Source: Lineus longissimus (lineage: Eukaryota; Nemertea; Pilidiophora; Heteronemertea; Lineidae). Taken from it: a stretch of DNA of 64,000 bases. Made by a program: the position numbers and the translations under genes. Below the pieces are notes generated by a model, which did not search any database, had not been told where the DNA came from, and saw only the letters and a list, made by a program, of their open reading frames with translations. Positions 34,201-45,200 of this stretch are shown piece after piece (position 1 is the first letter of the stretch; each line of letters opens with the position of its first letter). The stretch lies in assembly GCF_910592395.1 (NCBI RefSeq), contig NC_088311.1, forward strand, positions 16,182,501 through 16,246,500, in the 5' to 3' direction.

Positions 34201-36175
34201 GTAAGTTTGAAATGTGACAAACACTTTCTATTTAGGTAAAAAGTCTACTGGTGGAATTGCATGATAATTTAGCAGGTGAAGGAGGTGCCGTGGATTGGAC
34301 ATGCTGTTTTGACGAGGACTGTATTTTCTATTTAAAAAAACCATAATGTCAAAGGACTATTTTTACCAGCACGCTTTCTTTTAAGTAATTGAAGTTTCCA
34401 CCCGCCAACAGTCAAGGGGATCGGCACATCTGTGGGACTTCTTCAGATTCAACTCGAATCTCGTTCCAAAGGTAGTGGCACCATCACGGATGAGTCGAAT
34501 CTGGCGTAGGATGATCCTCTTGGCTGGCACAACTTCTGGACGGGTCGCTCGAAGAATCTCTCCTCCAAGGGTGTTGTTTATAATAGTGGCTTAAAGCCTT
34601 AATATATGACGATTTACGATTTACGATAAGGACTAACAACGGTTTTGGAAGACGGTGCTTCACACGAACACAAACACTTATCTAAAGTTGAGGACTTAAA
34701 TCATATATGAGTAACACGCTAAGCATATTATAATTAAAGTTGAGATTAGTGTCCGATTGTAGCAGTGCGATCTAGTATCAAGTAAAAGATTGGCATTCCC
34801 GAACCGAGATCTGTGAAGAACGTCCGAATAAAATCTAATACTAGATCGCAAAACGTTGTATAATTCCGAAGGAACTGTCTCTCCTAACGGAACATTAGCA
34901 GCATCTATAACTAATCTGCTTTACAGGAACGACATCTAGTACTCTTGATGATCAACAGGTGGCGACATCTGTAGCTATCGACGACCAGCAGGTGGCGACA
35001 TCTGACGACGATCAACAAACGGCGGATGACATCGAACAACTGCTACTGGCAAGTGGCGACATCTGTGGATGACTATACTGACGGTTGCGACATCTAGACA
35101 CGACTGTAGGAACTTCCACGTCAAGTGGACCCGCCAGATCCACAAAGGGTTAACCCGCCAAAACTGCTACTCCCTAAACCTCACTATATTGCCTCAAATC
35201 AAACTATTAAACTATCCAACTTGTAACTTTAACTTTAAACTTCAAACTGTTTTTGTTGACAACTGTCTATTATGGTTCATTTTAGCATTAACTCAATTGA
35301 CTCCCGAACTAATTTCGGCTTGAAAGGGCAGCCAATGTTTGTACATGGAAATGGGTTACTATCATGACTATTGTATATGCTATATGGTTTGATGTACAAT
35401 GACGTACGTAGAATATCTTATCTACGGGCGGCCGCCCATTTTTGAGTATAATATAATTAAAGATTCAGTTTTATATCATATCTGACACTGAGTGACAGAT
35501 TTCACAGATCTAATTTAAGACATGTCATGCTATCACTTGACTATCTACAATTCATATATCAACCATACTCAAAGAGCTCTGCCCGCTCTTTTCTTCTCCT
35601 CTGACGAGGTCTTCTCCGACATATAAATGCCGGGCAGAAATCGGTGACTGCACTGGCTCACAGTCAAATCGGGAATGCGCCGAACAACTAACGATTTCCC
35701 GCGAAATCAGCAACTTGTTTACCGACCTTCGACCTATAAAAATATTATTATTCTGCAACGATTTCCCATGGGCCTTTTCGGCCGGAAGTAAACAAATGGG
35801 GATTCCCCGACGAACTATGTACTATACACACGCATGCATGCGTTTCGTCAAAACACATGCCTCCATTAATTTTGAAAGTTCTTGGATAATGACTGTGGTA
35901 TCTTCAAAGTAAGTTACATCACACATTAAATACCACAGTGCCAAAATTTTATTTTAGTACTGGACCACTTGCTTTTTTAGCTCATAATGCACTACATGTA
36001 TTTGATGTTTCTGTGATCGCTGGATTGTAGCCGATCCTTGATTTTGGCAGAAAGGTTTCTGGTTTAGGCTTGGTAATATGTGAAGCGCTTTAAGACTGTA
36101 ATATGCGGTATAAAGTGCTAAGAACTCACCATTATTCATGTTATTATCATTATCATATCACTTCTTTTCTTCCAG
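34201..36175. other. Intron or intergenic sequence, no gene
   Basis: Contains repeated 'gtggcgacatctg' words (34965-35100), a degenerate 'cgatttacgatttacgataagg' stretch near 34610 and AT-rich sequence. No supported coding region. If the flanking exons belong together this is a ~2-kb intron. Confidence 0.45.
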
Positions 36176-36330
36176 TTCTCTGCTGGTTTAAAGACCTATT
36201 TCCTTCAATCCTATGAGAGTAAGAAGGTGTATGAGGAGATCACTACACTTGGCTTTGCTCTGAAAAAACTGCGAACTAAATTGGTGCAATACTCAGTTGC
36301 GTTCCTTTTCAAAAAGTCTGGAACCAAATA
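36176..36330 (+). CDS. Exon of the resident gene, left of the Polinton
   Basis: Acceptor cttttcttccag, donor gtgagtat. Encodes FSAGLKTYFLQSYESKKVY, ITTLGFALKKLRTKLVQYSV and FLFKKSG, ending two bases into a codon. The exon at 56051 begins with the base that completes this codon, so the two splice in phase across 19.7 kb. The motif set, with the P-CLKDP block of the next exon, resembles a multicopy uncharacterised fish and invertebrate family (from memory). Function unknown. Confidence 0.55.
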
Positions 36331-36505
36331 GTGAGTATGATTCTAAATCACAATATGTTGACTGTTGACACAATATCATGGGCATGAACAGTCTGAACAA
36401 CCTTAGGAAGCTGTTTGAAATCTTTGATGGAGGAAGACCTGTGGATAGTTCAGTGTCAGACCTTCTTTTTCTTTAGAAGAAGAGGAAAACTAGTACAACC
36501 TTTTA

Positions 36506-36511
36506 CATGTA
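36506..36511. repeat. Target site duplication CATGTA (left)
   Basis: CATGTA immediately before the AGTAGTATATGGG terminus; the identical hexamer lies at 55573-55578. Six bp is the usual Polinton duplication. Confidence 0.9.
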
Positions 36512-36763
36512 AGTAGTATATGGGCTACTTGGGGAAAATTATGAACTTTTGACCTAGTGACCTACTGACCTACTGACCTACTTTGTGTATGAGAAGTTTG
36601 AAAGTTGACCTGACCTAGTGACCTAGTTTGGATGACCTAGTGACCTACTGACCTACTGACCTACTTTGTGTATGAGAAGTTTGAAAGTTGACCTGACCTA
36701 GTGACCTAGTTTGGATATGGTGTAAAATCTCCAGAGTGGGTCATGGCCTAGTAACCTACTTTG
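36512..36763 (+). repeat. Polinton left terminal inverted repeat
   Basis: 36512-36633 matches the reverse complement of 55451-55572 base for base as far as I can see. An 84-bp tandem duplication (36634-36717) follows, after which 36718-36763 again matches the right end (to about 55397). It is packed with TGACCTAC units. Diverged repeats of the same modules, including a third and fourth tatggtgtaaaatctccaga, continue to about 37100. Confidence 0.85.
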
Positions 36764-37184
36764 GACCTGACCTAGTGACCTAGTTTGGATATGGTGTAAA
36801 ATCTCCAGAGTGGGAAAGTTATGAACTTTTGACCTAGTGACCTGTTGACCTGTTGACCTACTTTCTGTGTGAGAAGTTTTCAAAGTTGACCTGACCTAGT
36901 GACCTAGTGACCTAGTTTTTATATGGTGTAAAATCTCCAGAGTGGGTCATGGCCCACTGACCTACTGACATACTTGAGATATCCGAAGTTTAGACGACCT
37001 TGACTTGGTAAACCAGTTTGTGGATATTGTGAAAAATAACCAATTTGGGTTATAGCCTAGTGACATGGTGACATAGTAGACCTAACTTGAAGATACTGAA
37101 AAGAATAAGAGTGAGTCAGCACATATAATACTAAGGGTGTTGTAAAATATCTAAGAATACCACGTCAAGTTCATGTACAGCATT

Positions 37185-37625
37185 CAAAAGCAGCTTTGAT
37201 AAGGAACAACTATAGCACTACAGACATAGATGAAGTATTTATATATTATGCTAACCACAAGGAGGAAGACTTCATATGGCAATTGGCCACTCTGTTCTCT
37301 TTGAACAAAAAGCGTTATTACATGGTACACCTATCACCATTCATAAGGAACAACTGTAGCATGACATGCATAGATGAAGTATTTACATATTACACCAACC
37401 ACAAGAGGGCAGACTTCATACTGCAATTGACCAATCTGTTCTCTTTGAAACATGAAGCGTTATCATAAGGTACCCCAAGCAACAGCTTTGATAAGGAACA
37501 ACTACAGTATGACAGACATAGATGAACTATTTATATATTACATCAACCTCAAGGAGGAAGACTTCATATTACAATTGGCCACTCTTTTTCCCTTTGGACC
37601 AAAAAGCGTTAGTACATGGTATGCC
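37185..37625 (+). repeat. Three diverged tandem units of about 145-150 bp
   Basis: Each unit contains aaggaacaac...agacatagatgaa, an att-rich core and gaagacttcatat...caattg, starting near 37197, 37347 and 37493. Two units lie in one open frame (37196-37468) reading IRNNYSTTDIDEVFIYY and IRNNCSMTCIDEVFTYY; the third is in another frame. This may be a short repeat protein or only a minisatellite; I have no family match. Confidence 0.6.
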
Positions 37626-38252
37626 ATTCAATATTTTTCTATTTCATGCAACAGAGTCTGCTAAAACAATATTCAGAAAAATATCACATTCAAAGTTACA
37701 CCAACTCTGTACAGACTAAAGTCAACTGCCTAGAACTTTTCACAAAGCACTCTACTAAAATGCATGTATGACATTATGCAAATGATGATTGGTGCAATTC
37801 ACCAAATGGTAGTTTGGGTATTATGTATAATTTTTTGTAATTTTTGTCCTAATCAGGTCATAAACGATGGAACAACATAATTGTGATGATCGACCTAAAT
37901 GCTGCTACCGTTTTATTTAATGACCCTAATTTGACCATAAGTACTGGTAATTATTTTTTTCCCTTTGTTACATACAGATATTTTTCAACAACTTGTGTGA
38001 TTCTTGTTTAAGATCAGGATTATATTATTGTTTAATCATTCTGTTACTCATAGTCTTTTGAGACGGATGTCTATTGTGTTGTGGCTTTGGTGATATCAGG
38101 AGAATCTCATACCCAGAAACTTCACGGATATTAAACTAAGGTAAGAATTTTTGATCTATTATTCCTTATTGTAGGCCTACAATGAGATTTATTTTTGGAG
38201 GTATATTTGGCCCTGAAAGGACCGTTTTTCCTGATGCCCCTGGGTGAAAAGT
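37626..38252. other. Polinton non-coding spacer
   Basis: AT-rich sequence between the left terminal repeats and the first genes. No gene supported. Confidence 0.4.
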
Positions 38253-38603
38253 TTATGATGATGGTGTCAAACTTCTATGGTATATGATTGAAGCTTCCTC
38301 CAAGTCTAGGAATTCCCTCTCTTCATCAATTGTTCCACATGTACATAAACATGGACATGAATGTGCACACATATGGTTATTCAAAATTAGGTCCTTTTGA
38401 ACATTTTTCATGAAGCAGTGTGTACATCTCTTTGCTTCACAGTTTGTACACTTGATGTGGTAGTTTTGGAAATGGTGATCTCCCAGCATACAGTCATCAC
38501 ACACACTGCCGTGCATAATTTCCAATTTTGTGCCAAATATAACTACGTTTGGTAGTTGTAGTGCTTTCCGCACACTTGCTTGCAGTTGTTCATATGTAGA
38601 CAT
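38253..38603 (-). CDS. Cysteine-rich small protein, putative zinc binder, unknown function
   Basis: 116 aa, the only plausible minus-strand gene in the element. Residues about 35-60 and 78-90 hold paired CxxC motifs (CDDC, CTNC, CTHC, then CAHSCPCLCTC), with intervening histidines (GDHHFQNYH), which fits one or two zinc-binding knuckles. No catalytic motif or transmembrane segment. Divergently placed against 38824-39483, leaving about 220 bp that could hold a bidirectional promoter. It has no match I recognise among standard Polinton genes and may be an accessory gene. Confidence 0.45.
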   Translation of the reverse strand: MSTYEQLQASVRKALQLPNVVIFGTKLEIMHGSVCDDCMLGDHHFQNYHIKCTNCEAKRCTHCFMKNVQKDLILNNHMCAHSCPCLCTCGTIDEEREFLDLEEASIIYHRSLTPSS

Positions 38604-38823
38604 TGTGGTGCACTAATCTCAAATGAACTCTGATAGATGCTGTCCATTCTTTATCTACTATGTGATATTTGTGAGTGAATCTGATTGGATATGAGTGTGT
38701 GATTATGAGAGGTCACATGCTAAAGAACAATGACAAACTTGACCTTGAGCAAACTTCATTTGAATTTATCCTCAAAACACACCAAACACATTTTGGTTAT
38801 CCATTTGGACCGAGATCGTCAAC

Positions 38824-39483
38824 ATGGAAGGACCGCTCCCCAAAACTGTGCTTGCCACTCTGAATTTCTGTCTGCATCAGGCATTCTATCCTGAAGGAAA
38901 GGATCCTGTTCATGGAGTTTTTGTAGTTGGGGAGAAGCTCTTTGATGAGCTGCTTGAGGGAAATGAAAGAAAAATAATTTCTCATGGAAATGTCATGATA
39001 AATGATAATCTCTATGTACTCAATCGTACTATTCCAGCGAGGCAAAAATATGGCCCTTTTACCATGGATGAAATATTCAAGATGGAGAGAACTAATGTGT
39101 TCACCGCTCCAGAATGTTTAGAGATACTTGCTAAATACAAATCAATTCATGTGTTATCAAACAGCAATGGCTGGAAGTTGTGTCCAAATGGCGAGATTGT
39201 ATCAAACATGCATCCTCCTGAATATGTGAGAAGATCATTTCAGTTCACTTTTTCAACATACATCCCAGAATTAAAGAACTGTGAAGGTGTTATAATTGTT
39301 CCAAGTACAATTTCACGAGAGCAAGTACAGGATCCGAGAATCACAGTGATAAAAAGGGACACATTTCACATAACAAAAGTAGAAACTGCTCCTGGAAAAT
39401 GGTTCATTTTGCAAAGCTGCCGTACAGCTTATTATGAAAATGACCCCTGTTTTTATTTAGCATTTAATGACTCAATCTACTGA
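38824..39483 (+). CDS. Hypothetical Polinton protein, 219 aa
   Basis: Continuous frame from ATG 38824 to TGA 39481. Balanced globular composition (MEGPLPKTVLATLNFCLHQA, VFVVGEKLFDELLEGNER, VIIVPSTISREQVQDPRITV) and ends FYLAFNDSIY. Several predicted beta-strand-like segments and no signal peptide or membrane segment. I do not recognise the family. Its position near the left end, before the acidic/proline-rich gene and the polymerase, suggests an early or regulatory role, but that is only positional inference. Confidence 0.6.
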   Translation: MEGPLPKTVLATLNFCLHQAFYPEGKDPVHGVFVVGEKLFDELLEGNERKIISHGNVMINDNLYVLNRTIPARQKYGPFTMDEIFKMERTNVFTAPECLEILAKYKSIHVLSNSNGWKLCPNGEIVSNMHPPEYVRRSFQFTFSTYIPELKNCEGVIIVPSTISREQVQDPRITVIKRDTFHITKVETAPGKWFILQSCRTAYYENDPCFYLAFNDSIY

Positions 39484-39776
39484 TACCACGATAGGCATTG
39501 CATTTGCTCTCAACACATATGAAAAGGTTTGTGTTTTGGTTGTGCGCAATCTGATAATTTTTCGCCAAACTTGCCAAAGTCACAACTCTTTTGGCTCCTG
39601 TCATTGAAATGGAGTCGTATTTCTATTTGCTATACAATGAGTCAGAATCATTACCTGTATGCAGCAATGACATGCATTCATTTAGCAACTCTTTCTATGA
39701 CATGAACTCGTCAAACACAAAACTTCGCAACAAACACTTCTCTATTCCTGTATATTACTTATTTTCAGTTATAATA

Positions 39777-42035
39777 ATGGAAAAGAAGACAATGGAACGG
39801 TCATGTGCAGCAGCAGCTGCTGTTAGTAATAAAAAATTGACATATGCCAATGTGGTTGCTGGAAAAAAGCCTCTTCCTATTCTTGGTAAGTTTTTCTTTC
39901 TTATTCTTCTTCATGCTTTATTTCTTAATGCTATAACAAAAAAGAACCCAACTTTACGAAGTTAATGTAATTTCATAATAGAGTACTGTCTTTTTTCTTT
40001 TCAGACGGACCTGATTCCGAGGAGGAGTTCACTTCTAAACCACATGAATGGGTAAAAGTGGAAAGGAAGAGGCCTAAAGAGGCAAAGAAAGGTGTGTAGT
40101 AAATAAATAAATTTGTAAATGTCTTGATATATGCCCAAAAAAAACCCATAGATATATATATATTTATGCTTAATTTATTGAATGTGTATGATCTAATGAT
40201 TACACCTTTTTTTTCTTCACAGGCCATTTGAAGCTCTATCTAAAAAAGAGGTCATTTAAAACTCAACTGTCAACTCCAAGAATGACAACAAAAAAAACGA
40301 GTAAGTGTGTTCATAACTGTTCGAGATCCTGATTTGTAATTTTTTTTCTAATTTTACATAGTCTTAAAATGAAAAAAAATTCTCTTGTTATCTAAATCAC
40401 AGCAATAACATGATCTACACTATTGATAATAGCAACAACAACAACAACAACTGAGAAGGATGTTTGATATAAACTTTTTTACATTGTCCTGAATTGAAAC
40501 AAAACTTTTTTTATTTAGAAGTTACAAAAACGCCACCAGAAGAACCAACACCCTCACCACCATCACCATCAAGAACAACAACAGCCCCTGGAAATGATGA
40601 AGAAAGAAAAGTTGGAAGAATATCCCCGCCACTCCCACCACCTGTAACGCAGTCAACAACAACAACAATGGGCGAAAGAACGTACAGTGATTTTATAGAC
40701 ATTTTAAACGATTGGGTTTTGAAGAGAGCAGGTGTTGGGAAGATGTACCTCCCAAAATATTATGAAGGGAAGGAACGTAAGGAATTTCTTGAGGTAATGA
40801 TGCCTTATTTAAATCCTACACTCTTTTTTTTACCATCGTCATCTGATGCTGGTTGTCAGGAAAATGTTGTGCCTGAAACGCCTCCTTCACCACCTCATCA
40901 ATCTGTCATTATGGTGACTGATCAGCCGCATACGGTACGGGATAGTCCACATTTTTGGGATCTGCTGCAACGATCCAGCAATATTGATTTGGATCATGAG
41001 GAAGAAAAAATACCTCCTTCGCAAATTTATCGTCCCGATGGTAAAGACCTGAATGAGGTGTTTTTTGTTCCTGAATTTCATCAGTGTGTTGCTGGAGATC
41101 AGGAGGCGTTGGAACAAGAACATCTGACAACTGAAATGCCTCAACCATCTGATGAGGATGTTGTTCTTGTTCCAGACTCTCCTGATCTAGTGAAACAGAT
41201 GACTGTCCGGGAAGATAGCAAAGAAAAAATACCTCCCCTAAACAGAGAATTGGAGGGGGTGCCATGTACACCAGAGGATCTTGCTTTGCTAGACTTCTCG
41301 GACTTGCTATATTATGAAGAAAATAGGAAGTGCCATTCAAAAAGAGACAAATTACCAAACGGATTGCCTATGACAGAAAATTCGTCAGATGGGGACGTCC
41401 TGAAATATCTTTCAGGATCGTTTCCAGATAATGAATCAAATGTAACAGGCAACCAATCAGAATCACCACTCTGTACACCAATTGTAAACGTGGATTCTGA
41501 TTCTCCTCTTCGATGTCAAATAGTTCATAATCTCTTTGATGAGATTACGAATGGGAAAGTGCAACTTGAGGGGTTGCAATCATCACAACTTGGGCAGGAT
41601 GTCCAACTCCAGCAGTTTCTGGAGTCGAACATCCTCACCAAGGCTGAGGAGCGTTCATCACTTACAACTAACAAGTTGCAAGAGGTGAACGAACCTCATA
41701 CCTCTCAAGTTGCATCGACATCCTCCGCTTATATCAGGTCTGATCCTACTAAGCGGAAGCTTGACCTCGATGGGGGGAATTCAAAGAAGCGACAGAGGAG
41801 GCAGGACAGGGACCCTGTCTTGAGATCACTTTTGAAAAGTCCCAATGAAAGGAGACCTCCTCATGCAATTGGTGTTCTACCGGGTGGTAATGTTGGAAAT
41901 GGTGTACCCCAGAAAGACAATCCCAACATCCGGGCAATTTTAAGTGGCACACATTCTGTGGTACACCCTTTCCATGATACCAAGATGGCGACGTCTTTTT
42001 TAGGGCTTCGTCAAAAGACGACAAAAAAAACGTAG
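39777..42035 (+). CDS. Spliced proline-rich, disordered protein upstream of the polymerase (about 596 aa)
   Basis: Four exons join in one frame: 39777-39885, 40005-40091, 40223-40300, 40519-42035, with donors gtaagt, gtgtgt, gtaagt and acceptors ttttcag, cttcacag, tttatttag. The junction phases all agree. The product starts MEKKTMERSCAAAAA. It has a basic stretch in exon 3 (KLYLKKRSFK), a TP/SP-rich region in exon 4 (PPEEPTPSPPSPS), repeated acidic PD/PE motifs (VVLVPDSPDL), and ends in a basic KR-rich tail (KRKLDLDGGNSKKRQRRQ). Largely disordered by composition. It terminates at TAG 42033 inside an A run after which the polymerase frame (-1) is open. Family not recognised; it may be a polymerase-linked or DNA-associated protein. 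Confidence 0.55.
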
Positions 42036-42109
42036 CCAATACTCAGATTGGTGGTCACCAGGTCATCAACCAAAATGGCCCTTCTTCTTTTTCTTCTTCT
42101 TCTCCTTCC

Positions 42110-42111
<2 letters not shown>

Positions 42112-42165
<54 letters not shown>
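42112..42165. repeat. (GAT)n microsatellite in frame with the polymerase N-terminal extension
   Basis: About 16 GAT triplets. In the polymerase frame they encode poly-Asp, directly upstream of the first ATG of that frame at 42281. The other frames give poly-Met and, on the minus strand, poly-Ile, which are artefacts. Confidence 0.9.
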
Positions 42166-42166
<1 letters not shown>

Positions 42167-42280
42167 AATGTTGACGAGTCGGACAATGAGATACATGGGC
42201 AAGCACATAACCACCCGCATGCACAGCCTGTTTTTCAAATTATCTCGCTCAAGGACATTAAAATAAGAAAATATGGCACG

Positions 42281-45200
42281 ATGGGTCAAGATTTGAAAAT
42301 CAAAGTAACTGGAATGGAGCGAGGTACCTCTTTCAATGATATCTTATTTCACATATCAAATGTTTTCGGAGAACTTTTGAATCGTCTCCTTCAGGATGTG
42401 CAGCCCCAAGACAGAGTCCGACTTGTCATATCTGGTCAAGGACTTAGACATATCAGTATTCCATTCATTTCACCAGATCAACTCACAGTCGAAAAGATCA
42501 TGAGTGAAATCGAGAGAGTTACTCAATCAAATGACTCATGGCTTTTCGAGGGCGAGTTTTTCGTCAATTTCATACACGCCCCTCTTCCCATTGGCGGTTT
42601 GTATGCAAGAGGGATTGCCTCTCTTCATCAAAAAGTCCGCGAAAAGTCATGCTTCATCGAAATTCAAAACAAAGATGACGAATTATGTTTAGCCAGAGCC
42701 ATCATCGTTAGTAAAACTCGTATAGATAACCATCCACAACACCAGTCAATCAGACATCCCAATAGTAAAAAACAAGGTGAAATGGCGGCCGAGCTTCATG
42801 AAAATGCGGGTGTTCCAAAATCCAAATGCACCCTCAAAGACGTCGCTAAATTTCAAGCACACCTTTCACCCGATTATCAGCTCGTGGTATATTCTAGTTT
42901 ATATTTCAACTGCATGTGTTACAGAGGACCCCCTGCACCGCACCGCATAAATCTGTACCACTATGATGAGCATTTTGCTCCAATCATGTCTATGACAGGG
43001 TTCTTTGAGAGGTCTTATTATTGTCCGCACTGCGACAAAGGTTACCAAAACGATAAAACCCATGTCTGCGAAGCTACGTGTGCATGTTGTAAAACAGACA
43101 CCGGTTGTGATATAGTTAAATGGACAAACTGTCCCAAATGTAGACGTCTTTTCAAAAGTCAAGCGTGCTATGAAAGACACCTTGTAAAAAATGATGCCGC
43201 TCATTCCGTTTGTGAACTTTTCATAAAATGCTTGAAATGTGATAAATCATATGATAAACGAAACAAACACCAATGTTTTACAACGTATTGCCATATTTGT
43301 GGTATGAATAAACCACATGACCACAGATGTTTCATCAAAAAACCAAAGCAGAAGAAGAAGGGTGCAATGAGAGATTTTATGAAATTTGTATTTTACGACT
43401 TTGAATCCACCCAAGAAAAAATTCTAGAAAATGGTGAACGAGAGCACATTCCAAACTTGTGTATTGCACATCGTTGCTGCCTCTTTTGTGGAATAGAGGA
43501 AAGTGCTAAGAATGATGATGAATTAAAATGTATTTTGTGTGGTGATGAACGAGAAGAGAAAGTATTCCGTGGGGAAAATACTGTCGTAGATTTTTGCGAG
43601 TGGCTATTCAACGGTTCAAATATAGGTAAAGTGGCAGTGGCACACAACAACAGGGGTTACGATGCCTTTTTCATCATTCAATATCTTCATAGTGTAGGGA
43701 TCAAACCAACAGATGTTATTCAAGTTGGCCAGAAAATTCTTTCATTCGAAGCAGCTGGAGTGAAATTTCTCGATTCTCTTAGTTTTCTGAACATGCCTCT
43801 TAGCAACTTTCCCAAAACCTTTAATTTCAATGAGATGAAAAAAGGCTACTTTCCACACCATTTCAATACAAAAGCAAATGAAAAATATATCGGAGAAATC
43901 CCCGACATTAAATATTTCGACCCCGACAGTATGACCGTGGAAGGGAGAAAAAAGTTTCTTCTGTGGTATAATGGCCAACTTGGAAAACCCTATGATTTAC
44001 AAGAGGAACTGGAATCCTATTGTCAGAGTGACGTCACCATTTTAAGAAGGTGTTGTGTTCGCTTTGTGGACTCATTCGAATGCTTGCTAAAGGTGAATCC
44101 TTTTAAAGAAAGCGTAACTATAGCATCAGCTTGTAGTAGAGTGTTTCGACAAAACTTCATGACCCCCTCTTCGATTGCTGTTCTGCCACCTCATGGTTAC
44201 ACATTTGACAAGCAGTCCAACATTGGAATAAAATGGTTGGAATGGTTGATGTTCAAAGATAAAGATATCAACATATGTCATGCCGGCAATGGGGGTGAAA
44301 AATCCATTGCCAATTACAAAGTGGATGGTTTCGACGAACAGAATAATGTCATTTATGAATTTGATGGTTGTTTCTGGCATGGATGTGAAAAATGCTTTCC
44401 GCACAAGGACACTATGAACCCCCGCATTGGTACAACTATGGGAGAACTTCGTGAAACCACAACGTTTCGGCGAAATTTCCTGAAAGGTTGTGGTTTCACA
44501 GTCATTACGAAGTGTGAATGCGATTTTAGAGAAGACATTAAAAACGACCCCCAACTTGCTCAATTTACAAAAGACATCATCATCAGCGAGCCCTTGAATC
44601 CCAGAGAAGCTTTTTTTGGCGGTCGCACAAATGCTGTCAAACTTCATCACAAATGTACAGAAAACAAAAGTATAAAATATGTAGATTTCACATCTCTTTA
44701 TCCTTGGGTCAACAAATACCAACACTATCCACTAGATCACCCCAAAGTTTTTAGAGGTGAAAATATTCGGAAAATAGACCCAATGAAATGCGAAGGCCTC
44801 ATAAAGTGCAAAATATTACCGCCAAAGAAACTCTATTTCCCTGTATTGCCTATGCGTAGAGACAAGAAATTGAAATTCTCTCTTTGTGCCAAATGCGCTC
44901 TTGAATCCTCCAAAATATGCAACCATTCTGATGAAGACCGAGCACTTGTGGGTACTTGGGTTATTTTTGAAGTAAAAAAGGCCATTGAAAAAGGCTATAA
45001 ACTTCTAGAGACTTTTGAAATTTGGCATTTCGAAAAAACAACCAAGTATGATAAGGTTGAGAAGGAGGGGGGTATATTTGCGGGTTACATCAATCATTTC
45101 TTGAAGCAAAAGCAGGAGGCAAGCGGGTGGCCAGAATGGTGTCGTACAGAGGAGGATAAAAACAAATACATTGACGATTATGAGAAAAACGAGGGAATCC

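Noticed and set aside
35330-35560. Possible LTR starting tgtttgtacatgg
   Set aside because: No convincing CA end, partner LTR or primer site found.
40511-41358. Minus-strand frames opposite the disordered gene
   Set aside because: Shadow frames; the plus strand has phase-consistent splicing and the polymerase context.
42011-42289. Poly-Ile and poly-Met frames
   Set aside because: Translation of the GAT microsatellite in non-polymerase frames.
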